A DNA stretch of 64,000 nt, from contig BSWB01000004.1 in the NCBI GenBank assembly GCA_033239125.1, forward strand, positions 141,678,926 through 141,742,925, in the 5' to 3' direction. The stretch comes from Fagopyrum homotropicum. Its lineage: Eukaryota; Streptophyta; Magnoliopsida; Caryophyllales; Polygonaceae. Shown in pieces: positions 21,271-32,340 of the stretch. Position numbers and translations under genes: made by a program. Below the pieces are notes generated by a model. It searched no databases. It saw nothing but the letters and a program-made list of their open reading frames with translations, and had not been told where the DNA came from. Every line of letters begins with the position of its first letter. Position 1 is the first letter of the stretch.

Positions 21271-22147
21271 CGAAGTTGGGTGGAGGAAGCTTTTCTATTG
21301 TCTCTATTTTAGCTTTATCCACCTCAATCCCTTTACTAGAGATTAAGTGTCCTAATACAATGCCTTCTTTCACCATGAATTGACACTTCTCCCAATTAAG
21401 AACTAGGTTAGTGTATTCACACCTTTGTAACACAAGAGCAAGGTTAGAAAGACAATTGTCAAAAGAGGAACCATAAACAGAGAAGTCATCCATAAAGACC
21501 TCCATGATTTCCTCTATATATTCCGAGAAGATGGCCATCATGCACCTTTGAAAGGTGGCTGGGGCGTTGCAAAGCCCGAACGGCATCCTCCTATAGGCAA
21601 ACATACCCCACGGGCACGTGAATGTGGTCTTCTCTTGATCATCCGGGTGTATTGGAATCTGAAAGAAACCACTATAACCGTCAAGATAGTAAAAGTGCGA
21701 ATGTCGTGCTAACCTTTCAAGCATTTGATCGATGAAGGGTAGTGGGAAGTGATCCTTCCTCGTTGCGTTGTTTAGCTTACGGTAGTCTATACACATCCGC
21801 CATCCCGTTACGGTTCGTGTAGGAATGAGTTCATTGTTTTTGTTGGTGATGACCGTCATTCCTCCCTTCTTCGGAACCACTTGTACGGGGCTCATCCACT
21901 TGCTATCGGAGATAGGATAGATGATACCTGCATCAAGTAGTTTAAGAATTTCCTTCTTGAAAACCTCCTTCATGGTCGGATTCAACCGCATTTGAGGTTG
22001 TCGCGAAGTCCTAAAGTCCTCTTCTATTAAGATCTTGTGCATGCATAGGGAAGGTTTGATTCCAACTAGATCCTCTATAGTATAACCTAAAGCTTTCCTA
22101 TGTTTCTTAAGGACAACCATAAGCTTGCTATGTTCATCTATGCTCAA
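21227..22147 (-). pseudogene. pol: A2 reverse transcriptase
   Basis: 306 codons covering the RT domain: conserved CIDYRKLN, PLPFIDQMLERL, the MPFGLCNAPATFQR fingers/palm region and the FMDD catalytic box. Upstream it is cut from the protease by a 14-bp deletion near 22188 (between two GAATG-like repeats, probably slippage); downstream it is shifted from RNase H near 21285. Confidence 0.9.
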
Positions 22148-22178
22148 ATCGGAACTAACAATTACTGGATAGGTAGAA

Positions 22179-24116
22179 TTAGGTCCAAGAATGTGTAGGA
22201 AGTGGTTTCAATTCCATCACTATGGGAGTCTCCAATGGCTCTTGAGGAGCATCCGATGCTTCCTTAGAAGTGTCTAAGGATGTAGAAGGTGTTGGAGAAG
22301 AATCAAGAGAAGTTGTAGAAGTGACACAATTTCCCTCGAACTCACCCAAAATTACGGCACCCCTGCCTTTTTCACGGCCGTAATTTTGGGCGTGGAAAGG
22401 AAATACGGTGGCTCTGTTCCCTCCACGGCCGTGTAACTCCCTGGAATGCTCCACGCTTTTGTTGGTGAAATCCACGGCCGTGGAATAGGCCGTTTGACCG
22501 TGGATCCCTACGTTTTCTGCCTCATCGTGGAGTTTCTCGAACTCTTCTTCACACACTTCTTCTTGTGTCTCTAAGGCTTCAATTGCCTCATTGCACTCCT
22601 CTTCTTCCCCTATATCCATTATGCTCATAGAAATAACTTTTTGCAAGGGATCTTTGAAGAGAATAGAACTTACCTCCTCTCTAGATAGCTCTTCGTCTTG
22701 GATATTGAATATATCCTCATCAAAGGCTGGTTCCTTCACCAAAGTGGAAAGAACGAACTCTACCTTTTCTTCTCCTATGTCAAAGGCGAGTCTAGCATTC
22801 TTGCAATCGACTATGCAGCCGGATGTTGCAAGAAACGGTCTTCCGAGAATGATCGGGACCGGACTATCTGCAGGAATGTCAAGCACAATAAAATCTATAG
22901 GAACATAGAACTTACCAAGCTTGACCGGGACATCTTCAACTATACCGACGGGACGAGTTATGGAACGATCCGCCATGTACAATATCATCTTTACCGGTTT
23001 AGGATCGCCTAGACCGATCTTCCTGCATAAGGCAAGCGGGATGATGCTCACGCTTGCTCCTAAATCACATAATGCATCATATGTGACATCTCCCACTCCT
23101 ATGGGAATACAAAATGACCCCGGATCCTTTAGCTTTGGGGGCATCTTCTCTTTCATGGTTTTGATGAGATCCGATGAATCCGAACTCATCTTAACCTCTC
23201 CAAAATCCTCTAGCTTTCTCTTGTTAGAGAGGATCTCCTTTAAGAACTTTCCATAAGCCGGCATACCTACAATTGCATCAATGAAAGGTATATTAATATG
23301 CAGCTTGCTCATGAGTTCAATAAACTTACCAAATTGCTTGTCTAGACGCGCTCTTGCTCTAGATTGCAGGAATGATAGGGGAGGTTTGTAAGCTGGAGGA
23401 GGACAGTAGACATCTTCCTTCTCCTTCCCCTTTTCTTTCTCTTTCTCAACGGGGACTTCTACGAACTTAGGTTGCGGGTCGGTAGTTGTCACTCCGCTCC
23501 TAGTTGTGATTGCCATCACCCTTCCTTTTGGGTTGTCCTCCGTCTTTCCTGGATGTTTCCCTTGATTCCTAGGAACTTCCTCCGCATGACTAAACATTTG
23601 GTTCTCTAAAACCTTTTGGGCTTTATCAACCTTAGTAATATGATCATCAACCTTGATGATGCGAGTCTCCAATCCTTGAAGCTTCCCCAAAATTGTTTCC
23701 AACATGGGATCGGGCTTCTCTTTCCCCGAAGTACTTCCACCATTAGATGTTTGCCCCTGACTTTTCAAAGGAGTGGAAGAAGAGGAAGGTGGAGTTAGTG
23801 AATTTGAATTTCCTGAATTGGAATAAGAATTACCGGAGTTTTGTTGATTGGGACGCCAATTGTTGTTGTTTGAACCCCTATTGTTGTTCCGGTTGTTGTT
23901 GTTGTTGTTCCAATTGTTCCAGTTGTTGTTCCGGTTGGTGAGGTTTGTATTCTCATTCCCGTTGTGGTTATTGTTGTTGCCTAAATAACCCACATCTTGT
24001 CCCTTTTGCTTCGGAAAGTTGGTTTTGATGGCTTCCTTCAACTCTTTAATTTTCCGTGTTGAGAGAAAAGATTTGAGTTTGAGCAGCTTGTGATAGCTTT
24101 GCTCCTTGATCCACAT
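22179..24116 (-). pseudogene. A2 gag C-terminus and protease
   Basis: 645 codons. The Asn-rich tract (about residues 35-95) is followed by a Pro-rich region, the conserved RARARLDKQFGKF segment, then the protease with D-L-G-A-S and IILGRPFL, and the acidic linker to RT. The linker DNA (22366-22505) carries a palindrome cluster including TCCACGGCCGTGGA at 22471-22484. The frame continues from PR into the linker without the break seen in A1. Confidence 0.85.
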
Positions 24117-25212
24117 GATTCGCCTCCACTTTCCGATGAGAATACTTCTCTATAACTCGCGCTTTCTTCTCAATAAAGTCCCAAGCGTCATCTTCCCTCA
24201 TGTCCATGAATGTACCACATGAAAGGGATTGGAGCTTGAATTGTGTCTCCATATCCAGCCCTTTATAGTATATCTTCAATAGTGCAAGCTTGGATATGCC
24301 ATGATGAGGGCAATCCAATAGCAAATCCTGAAATCTTTCCCAAGATTGAAACAAACTTTCGTTAGATCTCATAGAAAATGCATTAATCTTACCTCTTAGC
24401 TCCGCCGTTTTGGATGGCGGAAAGAACTTAGTGAGGAATTCCGAAGAAAGATCCTCCCATGTTTCAAGCTTTCCACTTGGAAGAGCTTGATACCAAGACA
24501 GTGCTTTCCCCTTCAAGGAGAAGAAGAAAGGCTTGAGTTTGTAGCTGTTGGTAGTTGCATTCTTCGGCTTCATTGTCTCCATCATAATCTCAAAGTTTTG
24601 TAGATGTTGATGTGGAAATTCAGCGCTTGTTCCACCAAATTGGTTTTGGCGAACAATGGTAATAACTTGAGGGTTGAAGCTAAACCCTTGTACATCATCA
24701 GCATCAAAGTTCACACCTAAACGGCGTGGTTGCTGCGTTGGATCCATCCTTTGGCCAAGAGTTCTTGGCTCCTCATCCACACGTTCGACTCTTGCACCTG
24801 TAGCTGGAACACGGCGATTTGCAGCTGGCCGTGGAAAGAATGGATTCACATTGATCGTTGGATCAGTTTCCTCTAGTGGTGGCACGGAGGAGTCGCTATC
24901 CTCATTGGATGAGTTGGCTCTAACCGATCTTCCCGGTCTCCTTCTTGTCTTTTTCTCCTTAAGGTTGTTTATTTCCAACCTCATTTGGAACATCATGTCC
25001 GATAGATCATCAACCATCGTTTGATGACGATCCATCTCTTCCCTACGAGTCTTCTCACTCCATTGGAGTTGAGCTTCTTTCTCCGCTAACTCCGTTTGGT
25101 AATCACGTTCTCTTTCTTCAGCCATTTTTCTTTCCTTAAGCTTTCTCCTCAAAGTCCTCTCAAGCTCTTGATCAAGAGGTAAGAGGTTTTCGTTGTTCCT
25201 AGACCTACGCAT
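24046..25212 (-). pseudogene. gag: A2 gag N-terminus and capsid-like core
   Basis: 388 codons from the ATG at 25212, 78 bp after the PBS. Residues about 10-100 are strongly charged and predicted coiled coil; residues 190-330 are the gag core (LSWYQALP, FFPPSKTAELRGK). The frame is lost near 24050 by a 1-base insertion relative to A1. The start is supported by the matching MRRS/MRKT N-termini of B, A4 and E6. Confidence 0.88.
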
Positions 25213-25290
25213 ACACTCGAAAAGATATCAAATATCAAGGGAGAAGCTCCCAAGCTTGACAACCGATAACCGAATTCGGCCTAGACCAAA

Positions 25291-25308
25291 TCCCCGGCAA
25301 CGGCGCCA
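25291..25308 (-). promoter_or_regulatory. A2 primer-binding site (tRNA-Asp)
   Basis: The element strand reads TGGCGCCGTTGCCGGGGA, complementary to the 3' end of plant tRNA-Asp, six bases from the 5' LTR. Typical of Athila elements. Confidence 0.9.
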
Positions 25309-25314
25309 AAAACT

Positions 25315-26967
25315 TGTTCACCACTTAGCGTGCGTGCAAATAAGCTTTAAATTTATAAAACTAGAATCAAGCAAGCAAACCCGCAGTGTACGGATCGATA
25401 TAGTTAAGCAAGAATTCCAGAGTATCGAACACAGGGATTTGGGGGGTTAAATCCAGTTAATAATCGTCAAGCAAGTAAATGTATGAAGCTTTGTAAATAT
25501 TGGGAAAACAACAATCCTAAAGATCCAGGAATCCAGCTGTGGCAATCGATTCAAGATATACTAAAGATATAAGGACAGAGTTGAGGTTTGCAAAGATATA
25601 CGAATGTAAAGAAATGTACGGTGAAGTTCCAAGACTTTATATGACTCAACTAAAGACACTCTCTATAAAGGTTGTTGAAGCTTCAGTAGAGAAAGGATCT
25701 AAAGGTAAGAATTAATATCAAATACCCAAACTTGTAATCCAAGGATCAAGACCAACTAAACCGATTAAGGTTGTGACACTCAGAATCGAGGTAGAGGTTG
25801 TTGAGGCTTCACTACCACCTAGAAAAGGCAAGCCAAGACTAAGTTAAAGCAAATCTTTAACTTTGGATTAAAGTAAAAGCAAGGTTCGTAAACTAAGGGA
25901 AATTACGGGTGGATCTTGAGATTCCATGGCCGTGGAACTCAAGAACACACCGTGATTTTGGTTCGTCGACGATTCTCTCTAACTCTCAGGGTCCAATCTG
26001 TTTACGATCGATCTATCATCATCTAAGCCACAACTATCAACCCTTCACCTTAGAATTGCTAAAGGGTTTTAGCCAACAACAATCATTATGATATCAAATT
26101 CAAGATTTAAAAGAATGAAAGATGAAAACCTTCGAAAACCTTGAATAAATCTCAAATCAATCTCAAATCCACAAACAAGAACAATGATGTAAGTAGATTC
26201 AGAATAACACAAACACTCACAATCCTTGATAGGAACGAAGAACGGGATGTCAATCCGTCTTCTAATCAAACCTAAGGATAAAAGACGTAATCTCCGTACG
26301 TCCAATGAAACCCTCAATGCGCGGAAGCAAATCTCCAAGCGACGATGCTCCCACGTGATCTAAGCGGAGGCGTAAGCGAAGGTCTAAGCAGAGGTGACGG
26401 AATCTCTCTCATCCCGTCCTTTTATAGGGCAAGATAAAATATGAGTCCAGCCCATCGCGTAAAAGATCATAGCTTCAAATTATACGTTAAAAGATCGCCT
26501 AAATCATGGTTTCCTAAGATTCCACGCCCGTGGTTTAGAGCGTGGTTTAGAGCGTGGAATTCCATCACGGTTGCTTCACATCTTCCACAGCCGTGTAACC
26601 CTCTGGAGTGCTCCACGCTTGTGTTGCCAATGTTCCACGACCGTGGTTTAGAGCGTGGACTCTAGTACGGCCGTATTTTAGAGCGTGGAACACAAGTAGC
26701 TCGTAATTCTCCTTTGTTTTGTGGTAATCTTCAACTTAGCATCTTCCTTATCTCCTAGTGATGTCCTCAATCCTTGGACATGCTCAATCCATCTCCATTC
26801 TCCCTTGATTCGTCCGGTTTTAGCTCTTAATTGCCTACAATCAACACAATATGGATGAAATAGATGAACTAACTCACAATTGCTTCAATGCTTTATCAAT
26901 GAGTACCAATATGGATGAAATACACTTAGAAAACGTGCCTAAAATGTCACAATATTTCATGCTAACA
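25315..26967 (-). repeat. A2 5' LTR
   Basis: 1653 bp, TG..CA. TATA box 26418-26427. Palindromes are more decayed than in the 3' LTR (TTCCATGGCCGTGGAA at 25922-25937, TTCCACGACCGTGG near 26633). A short deletion near 26848 removes the TGTAGACCTCTA motif kept in other LTRs. Confidence 0.95.
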
Positions 26968-26972
26968 CCCTC
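26968..26972. repeat. A2 target-site duplication, right copy
   Basis: CCCTC directly after the final CA of A2; matches 13909-13913. Confidence 0.9.
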
Positions 26973-27844
26973 TCTCAAGATTGGAGGTTGTTGTGGTTGA
27001 GATAAGTACGAGGTTGAGGTAAGTCCGTAAGACTTACTTAGCTACCATCCCTATATTGGGTGTTTGCATGAGTGGTGTGTGCGTTATATGTTGCTATGAT
27101 AGCATGAGATATCGTTTATACTGACCTATGTTTTATTTACTGCCCCGTTGCGTGGCTGTGATAACCCTTCCCTTTCATCCTGCCATGGAGTCTGGGAGGT
27201 TCTCTGACGTCAGGCCAGATTGGTTTACAGGAAGGGCGCAACCCACTCCGATAGGGTACACGGGTTGTGTGACCGATACTCGTACAGCTGGATATAGCAC
27301 TCAGAGGCGAGGATGTATCGGTCCTCGTGTCACATACTTTCATCTATATATATATATATATACGATTTGAGTGAATGACTATTATAAAAAGATGATAAAT
27401 GGGTAAATGTGTGATAGCATGCTGATGTGTTTATCTTTCATGATTGTGCTTGTGCTTATGCATTATCTTATATATGTATGGTTAACTAACGGTTTCATAC
27501 CGTGTTGTAGATGTTTGCAGGATAGGCGTTGCTGGGTGATCTGGCAGGGTGACAGGCCGAGGACTCTCGTACATTAGGTGGTTGGTTTGGGATGTTTACC
27601 CTTCCCCTCCTGCGTGAGGATGATGTCTTGTTTTCCCTCTTGTGTGACAATGTCGTTTTGTGTACTCGACTATATTGTTGTTTACTTTGGGTCGTACAAT
27701 TTACACTGTTTTATGTATTTGTTTTATATCTGTCAGTGCCATGTTGTAAGGTTCAGTAAACTTGTTGTCAGGCTAGGGTCAGGATCCATTGTGAGATCCT
27801 AGCACAATGTCACATCTTGAGTCCCGCGGAATCGGGGTGTTACA
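26973..27844 (+). repeat. Chromovirus-like LTR, right part
   Basis: Continuation of the LTR interrupted by A2, ending in GGGGTGTTACA at 27844. It contains a (TA)n run near 27342-27362. ORF-like stretches here are not supported as genes. The next base belongs to the interior of an E3-type LTR, with no target duplication. Confidence 0.75.
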
Positions 27845-28577
27845 CAATTCATGGCTAGATAATGAAGAATAACCCAAAGAAAAGACATTAAAAGCTAGAA
27901 TAGAAGTTACCAGATCTTACAAAGGCTCCAAGAGCTGTTCCAAGTTGTCAACAATGGAAACCTCACTCAAAACCACTCTAATCTCACTTTAAAATGAAAA
28001 TCTACACTAATCTCTTCCAAGAACACCAACAATGGGTGCTTGGAAGAGAGGCTTCAATGGAGAAGTGTTTTGGGGAAGAAGCTAGGTCAAAAAGAAGGAA
28101 GAGAATCCTCAATTACAGCCTGCAAGATCATTTAAATACCCACCAAGAGCAAGAGTCATCCAAAGAGATCGTGGGACACGTGTCATAGTGGTCCAAACAG
28201 AAACCACGGGTAGATTCCACGGGTGTGGTTCTGGTCTCTGGCCGTGGTTTTGCTTCAGAAACTCTCCTTGGATCATTTAGCCATGAGTTGGTGCAAGACA
28301 TGCACCAACTAGGTCCTATGTGTTCTCCTTTGCTCCTAGCTTGCTCCTTAACAAGTCCGGAAGTGTGCCATCACGAGGAATGATCCTCGAATGTGTCGAT
28401 TGAGTCCAAAAGCTCCCCAAAATACCTACAAAACCGACAACAGTTCGTGTAGACGTCTATTTCGACAATATGCATGATTTAAGCGTAAACGTCACGAACT
28501 AATGCAGAAACATGCATGAATGGAAAGGAAAACTATCTAAAAGAGTGCCTAAACTAGTGTCATAAATCGTTTCATCA
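27845..28577 (-). repeat. E3 3' LTR, right 733 bp
   Basis: Matches 31121-31853 of the 5' LTR closely. It begins abruptly at the end of the chromovirus-like LTR. TATA-like TATTTAAAT at 28130-28138; palindrome sites near 28203-28250. Confidence 0.9.
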
Positions 28578-28592
28578 AAATACCCCATACTT
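28578..28592 (-). promoter_or_regulatory. E3 polypurine tract
   Basis: The element strand reads AAGTATGGGGTATTT immediately before the LTR, identical to A4's tract at 59981-59995. Confidence 0.8.
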
Positions 28593-28961
28593 AGCACTTG
28601 CTCGTCCCCGAGCAAGGTCCAACTATAGGCTACGAGATGACATGATTTATGAATGCAGAAAAAACAGAAAAATATTTTTGGAATTGTGCTTCTAAAATTG
28701 GATCACCTTTATAGTCATGTTTCATGGAAAGGGACAAGCAATCATGTATTAAATTAATGAAGGCATGGAAAGACAATCATACTTAACTCGAAAGCATGCA
28801 TGAAAGGTAAAAATAATGAAGTCAAGATGATCATGAGAATATCGAATCTAGATCACTAAGTCATACACATAAGCAAATAGGTCTTAAGGACTTAGGAAAG
28901 AAGAGGCCAAGAAACGTGATGATAAGGTGGGAATTTTCTAAGGTCATGTGGTACAAAGAAA
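28593..28961 (-). other. E3 3' noncoding remnant
   Basis: About 370 bp matching A4 59620-59980 on the opposite strand. No gene. It ends at a deletion junction near 28962. Confidence 0.6.
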
Positions 28962-29964
28962 CTTGATGATAGTATAGAGTTGTAACCATAGGTGTCACCC
29001 CATACTTAGGCAATTTGTACTCCGCGGTCACACCGGTGAAACGCTTGTCATCCTCATCCTCTATGATTCGAAGAAAGCCAATTCTTGGAAAGAATCCTTC
29101 ATTGGAGTGCTCCATAACCATCATGGATCCATCATGCTTTCCCCCTTCATTCAAATTTGGAGATTCCTTAGGAAAGGGACTCTAATCTTCGTATGCACTC
29201 CGGGCAAGCAAGAAAGGATTGGAAGGGGTTGAAGTTAGCTTAGGATTCTCTTCGACAGAGCTTTCCACGGTCAAATCCATGGGCGTGGAAGTGCCAGATA
29301 GGCCGTGGAAGTCTCTGTTTTCTTCCTCTCTCATGAGCTCTTCAAGTATGGTTCCGGGGTTGATGGCACGGATGTCTAGGGGTGAGAGCACTTCATTGCA
29401 CTCCTCCAAAGGTGAAGGAGGTAGAGGTAAGCCTTGAAGGATGGTAGGATCTCCTAGCATAAGAGTGTTCCTAATCTCCTCAATCTCCCTCCTCATTTGT
29501 TCCTCTCTCTCGACATTCAATCTTCTTTCATCCTTCAGGGCCAAATCCCTTAGCCTCACTTGCTCCCAAGCTTCATCCAACTCTTCTTGAAGTTCCTTAA
29601 TGATCATGGTTGATTTGGGCAATTCTTGGATCTCCTCAGGGTGAACCTCTTCTTGTTGAAGTACTTCTGCTTCAAGCACCATGTGGGAACTCGAAGTGGA
29701 GGCAAGGTTACTCTCTAGATCATCCATCTTCCTCAACATTTCTTCTAGCATTCATTCCAATCGATCTTCATGAAGTTGATGGTGAGGTTCCTAATGAGGT
29801 AATGTAGTCATGTGAGCTCGATCATGGGACTCATGATATGCATTAAACTCCTCCCAATACTCAAACTCATCATGGAGAGGTCCTAGATCTTGGCTTGTCA
29901 TCTATCCCTCATACTCCATGTTGTCAAGGTCATCTTGGAAGTACAATCCGTCCATGGCAAACAT
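28962..29964 (-). pseudogene. E3 gag-like coiled-coil protein, several stops
   Basis: Sibling of the E0 protein. The original start appears to be the ATG at 29964, adding an acidic N-terminal segment of about 70 residues not seen in E0. In-frame stops interrupt that segment; one lies directly before the ATG at 29751, and TAG replaces TGG near 29180. From 29751 to 29182 the frame is open (189 codons) and carries the gag-type coiled coil and the GLPLPPSP turn. The 3' end is lost at the 28962 deletion. Palindrome-type half-sites are in the coding sequence near 29263-29310. Confidence 0.6.
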
Positions 29965-30059
29965 GAAAAAGGCAAAGACAAAAACAACACAAGATTAAAA
30001 GTAACAAGAAAGATAAACACTATAACAATAAAAAATCAAATGACTTAATCTTAACCTAG

Positions 30060-30077
30060 TCCCTGACAACGGCGCCA
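30060..30077 (-). promoter_or_regulatory. E3 primer-binding site
   Basis: TGGCGCCGTTGTCAGGGA on the element strand, two mismatches from the tRNA-Asp complement, six bases from the LTR. Confidence 0.8.
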
Positions 30078-30083
30078 AAAACT

Positions 30084-31853
30084 TATTACGCTAGAAAGGT
30101 AGCACAAAAAGCTTTACATTTATAAACTCGAACTAAAATCCTAAACTACCTAGCGAAACCCGCAGTGTACGGATCGTTTTGTAAAAAGGAAAGTATTCCG
30201 AGGTTGAACACAAGGACTGAGGTGAAATCAAGTCATTCAATGATCAAAGATAGTGTAAATCTAAACTAAGATGACATGAGAAATAAAGAAGATGGAAAAC
30301 ACAATATTTTTGGAGGGTTTTAGGTGATCAAAAAAAGATAACAAATATATCAACACAAACAAGCAAACTAACACACAAACACAAGGATAGGAGATAAGAG
30401 GTAAGAAAGCAGATTCTAGAGATTTGGAATTCCGATTATGACTATGGACTCATGCTTCTAAAGATCAAAGGAGGGCTGCGGTTGTTCCGAGTTAGGTGTT
30501 TCTCTAAAGGGAGAAATTACCGGGTAAGTCTCATGCTCCACTAGTCTCGCACCTAAGATCCTATTACCGGGTAAGTCTCAAGGAACCTAAGGATGGGAAT
30601 TCTACACAAACCGGCCACTACCTAAGGGTCAAACCCCTCCTCACCGGGTAAGTCTCGGAAAAGGCAAGTCTTAGGCAACGATCCTAGCACACTCAATCTA
30701 ATAGCGGTTTTTTTGGCTCACTACTACCTAGAGTTCATCATCTTATGTATCTAAGAGAGGAAATTACCGGGTAAGTCTCATCCCTAAAAAAGGTTGCTAA
30801 CATTAGGTCACCCTAAGCTAGATTAAGCTCAACAAACACTAGGATTTCAACACATCTACATCCTAACATCCAGATTCATCAATACAAGCACAACAGAGAG
30901 AATCACGGGTGGATCATGGAAACCACGGCCGTGGAACCATGAAGAACAGGCCGTGATTCTCCACTGAGTTAGGGTTTCGAACACAAATCGATCCTAAGCT
31001 TACATGGAAGTCCATACAATCATAGTCCAAAGCATAAACATCATTCCTTCACCCTAGAATCACATCTATTCAGCCAACAACACACATTTCAAGATCAAAC
31101 TTCACAAATAAGCATGCTTGCAATTCATGGCTAGATAATGAAGAATAACCCAAAGAAAAGACATTAAAAGCTAGAATAGAAGTTACCAAATCTTACAAAG
31201 GCTCCAAGAGCTGTTCCAAGTTGTCAACAATGAAAACCTCACTCAAAACCACTCTAATATCACTTTAAAATGAAAATCTACACTAATCTCTTCCAAGAAC
31301 ACCCACAATGGGTGCTTGGAAGAGAGGCTACAATGGAGAAGTGTTTTGGGGAAGAAGCTAGGTCAAAAAGAAGGAAGAGAATCCTCAATTACAGCTTGCA
31401 AGATCATTTAAATACCCACCAAGAGCAAGAGTCATCCAAAGAGATCGTGGGACACGTGTCATAGTGGTCCAGACAAAAACCACGGGTAGATTCCACGGGC
31501 GTGGTTCTGGTCTCTGGCCGTGGTTTTGCTCCAGAAACTCTCCTTGGTTCATTTAGCCATGAGTTGGTGCAAGACATGCACCAACTAGGTCATATGTGTT
31601 CTCCTTTGCGCCTAGCTTGCTCCTTAACGAGTCCGGAAGTGTGCCATCATGAGGAATGATGCTCAAATGTGTCCATTGAGTCCAAAAGCTCCCCAAAATA
31701 CCTACAAAATCGACAAGAGTTCGTGTAGACGTCTATTTCGACAATATGCATGAATTAAGCATAAATGTCACGAACTAATGCAGAAACATGCATGAATGGA
31801 AAGGAAAGCTATATAAAAGAGTGCCTAAACTAGTGTCATAAATCGCGTCATCA
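30084..31853 (-). repeat. E3 5' LTR
   Basis: 1770 bp. Inner end TATTACGC (TG decayed to TA), outer end CA at 31853. TATA-like TATTTAAAT at 31406-31414; block GTCCCACGATCTC at 31440-31452, shared with A4 and E6 LTRs. Palindromes upstream of TATA (about 31480-31525) and in the leader (about 30900-30958, including AACCACGGCCGTGGAA). Four perfect GAGACTTACCCGGT motifs. Confidence 0.88.
30519..30779 (-). promoter_or_regulatory. Four-copy GAGACTTACCCGGT array
   Basis: Perfect 14-mers on the element strand at 30519-30532, 30566-30579, 30643-30656 and 30766-30779, with start-to-start spacings of 123, 77 and 47 in transcription order. The same array is in LTR C, A4 and E6. It lies in the leader part of the LTR, downstream of TATA and upstream of the PBS. 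Function unknown. Confidence 0.75.
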
Positions 31854-32340
31854 ATGACCTTGTGAGGACCTTGAGTCAGTAGATGGTTTACCCCTACATG
31901 CGATGTTTATGATATCTAGTCGGTCACTGAGGCTTGGAGTTGGTGCCCTATCATGTGTAGGTTGTGATCTTGTAGAGATCTTGGAGACTAGAAGTCCGAT
32001 GACCTCTAGCATGTTGGTTAGTGGTTGATCGTGTGCCTTGTTTGATCAGGCGTTGAGCATCTTCCGGCGGGAAGCTGAGAGCGATTTTTTTGAGTTACCT
32101 TTGAGTGAGGTATGTACGCCGGACTTACTTAACTAGCTTTTATGTATTAGTTTGACGTGTGATGGTGGTGTGTGCTTAAGCTTCGTGATAACAACAAAAC
32201 TGGACTAGGATGACCTTGTGATTTATAATGGGCCCAAGTGTAAGATAACCGGATGGTGACCACTTGTCTAGTTCAAAAAGGGGTTAACTGGTAGATGCTC
32301 TGCGACTAGTCCAACAGGTGATATTGATTTGCATTTCAAC
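31854..32340 (+). repeat. Chromovirus 5' remnant, probable LTR/leader
   Basis: No gene seen. The GTGAGGTATGTACG..GGACTTACTTAACTAGC stretch near 32107 resembles GAGGTAAGTCCG..GACTTACTTAGCTACC near 27015 in the chromovirus-like LTR, so this is probably a diverged, deleted LTR joined to gag. PBS and gag start are not visible. Confidence 0.4.

Larger units (their letters stand above)
13914..26967 (-). mobile_element. A2: complete Athila-type LTR retrotransposon
   Basis: 13,054 bp, with two LTRs, PBS, gag, PR, RT-RNaseH-IN, ORF3, PPT, and a perfect 5-bp target duplication CCCTC inside a chromovirus-like LTR. The LTRs differ at roughly 40-45 positions by eye plus a short deletion in the 5' LTR near 26848. 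Coding breaks: 1-base insertion near 24050 (gag), 14-bp deletion near 22188 (PR-RT linker), 1-base insertion near 21285 (after RT), and stops and a frameshift in ORF3. It is structurally complete but could move only with proteins from another copy. Confidence 0.95.
27845..31853 (-). mobile_element. E3: non-autonomous Athila-type element, 3' LTR truncated
   Basis: Minus strand: partial 3' LTR, PPT, short 3' noncoding part, gag-derived ORF, leader, tRNA-Asp-type PBS, full 5' LTR. The interior is only about 1.5 kb and has no protease, RT or integrase, so it depends on an autonomous partner. Its 3' region is homologous to A4's, making the A4 family the likely helper. An internal deletion near 28962 removed the ORF's 3' end, which E0 still has. 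Confidence 0.85.

Noticed and set aside
25291..25308. tRNA-Asp gene fragment
   Set aside because: Only 18 bases, beside an LTR: it is a primer-binding site. No tRNA cloverleaf seen in the window.
27128..27370. 80-codon plus-strand ORF
   Set aside because: Lies in the chromovirus-like LTR and ends in the (TA)n run; partly repeated at 1730-1800; no protein similarity recognised.
27994..28188. 64-codon ORF, also present at 31270-31464
   Set aside because: It is duplicated only because both lie in the two LTRs of E3; it runs antisense to the LTR promoter and has no family resemblance.
30519..30779. CRISPR-like repeat array
   Set aside because: Four 14-mers with unequal spacing inside an LTR, repeated in five LTRs of plant retrotransposons; no cas genes and wrong kind of genome.
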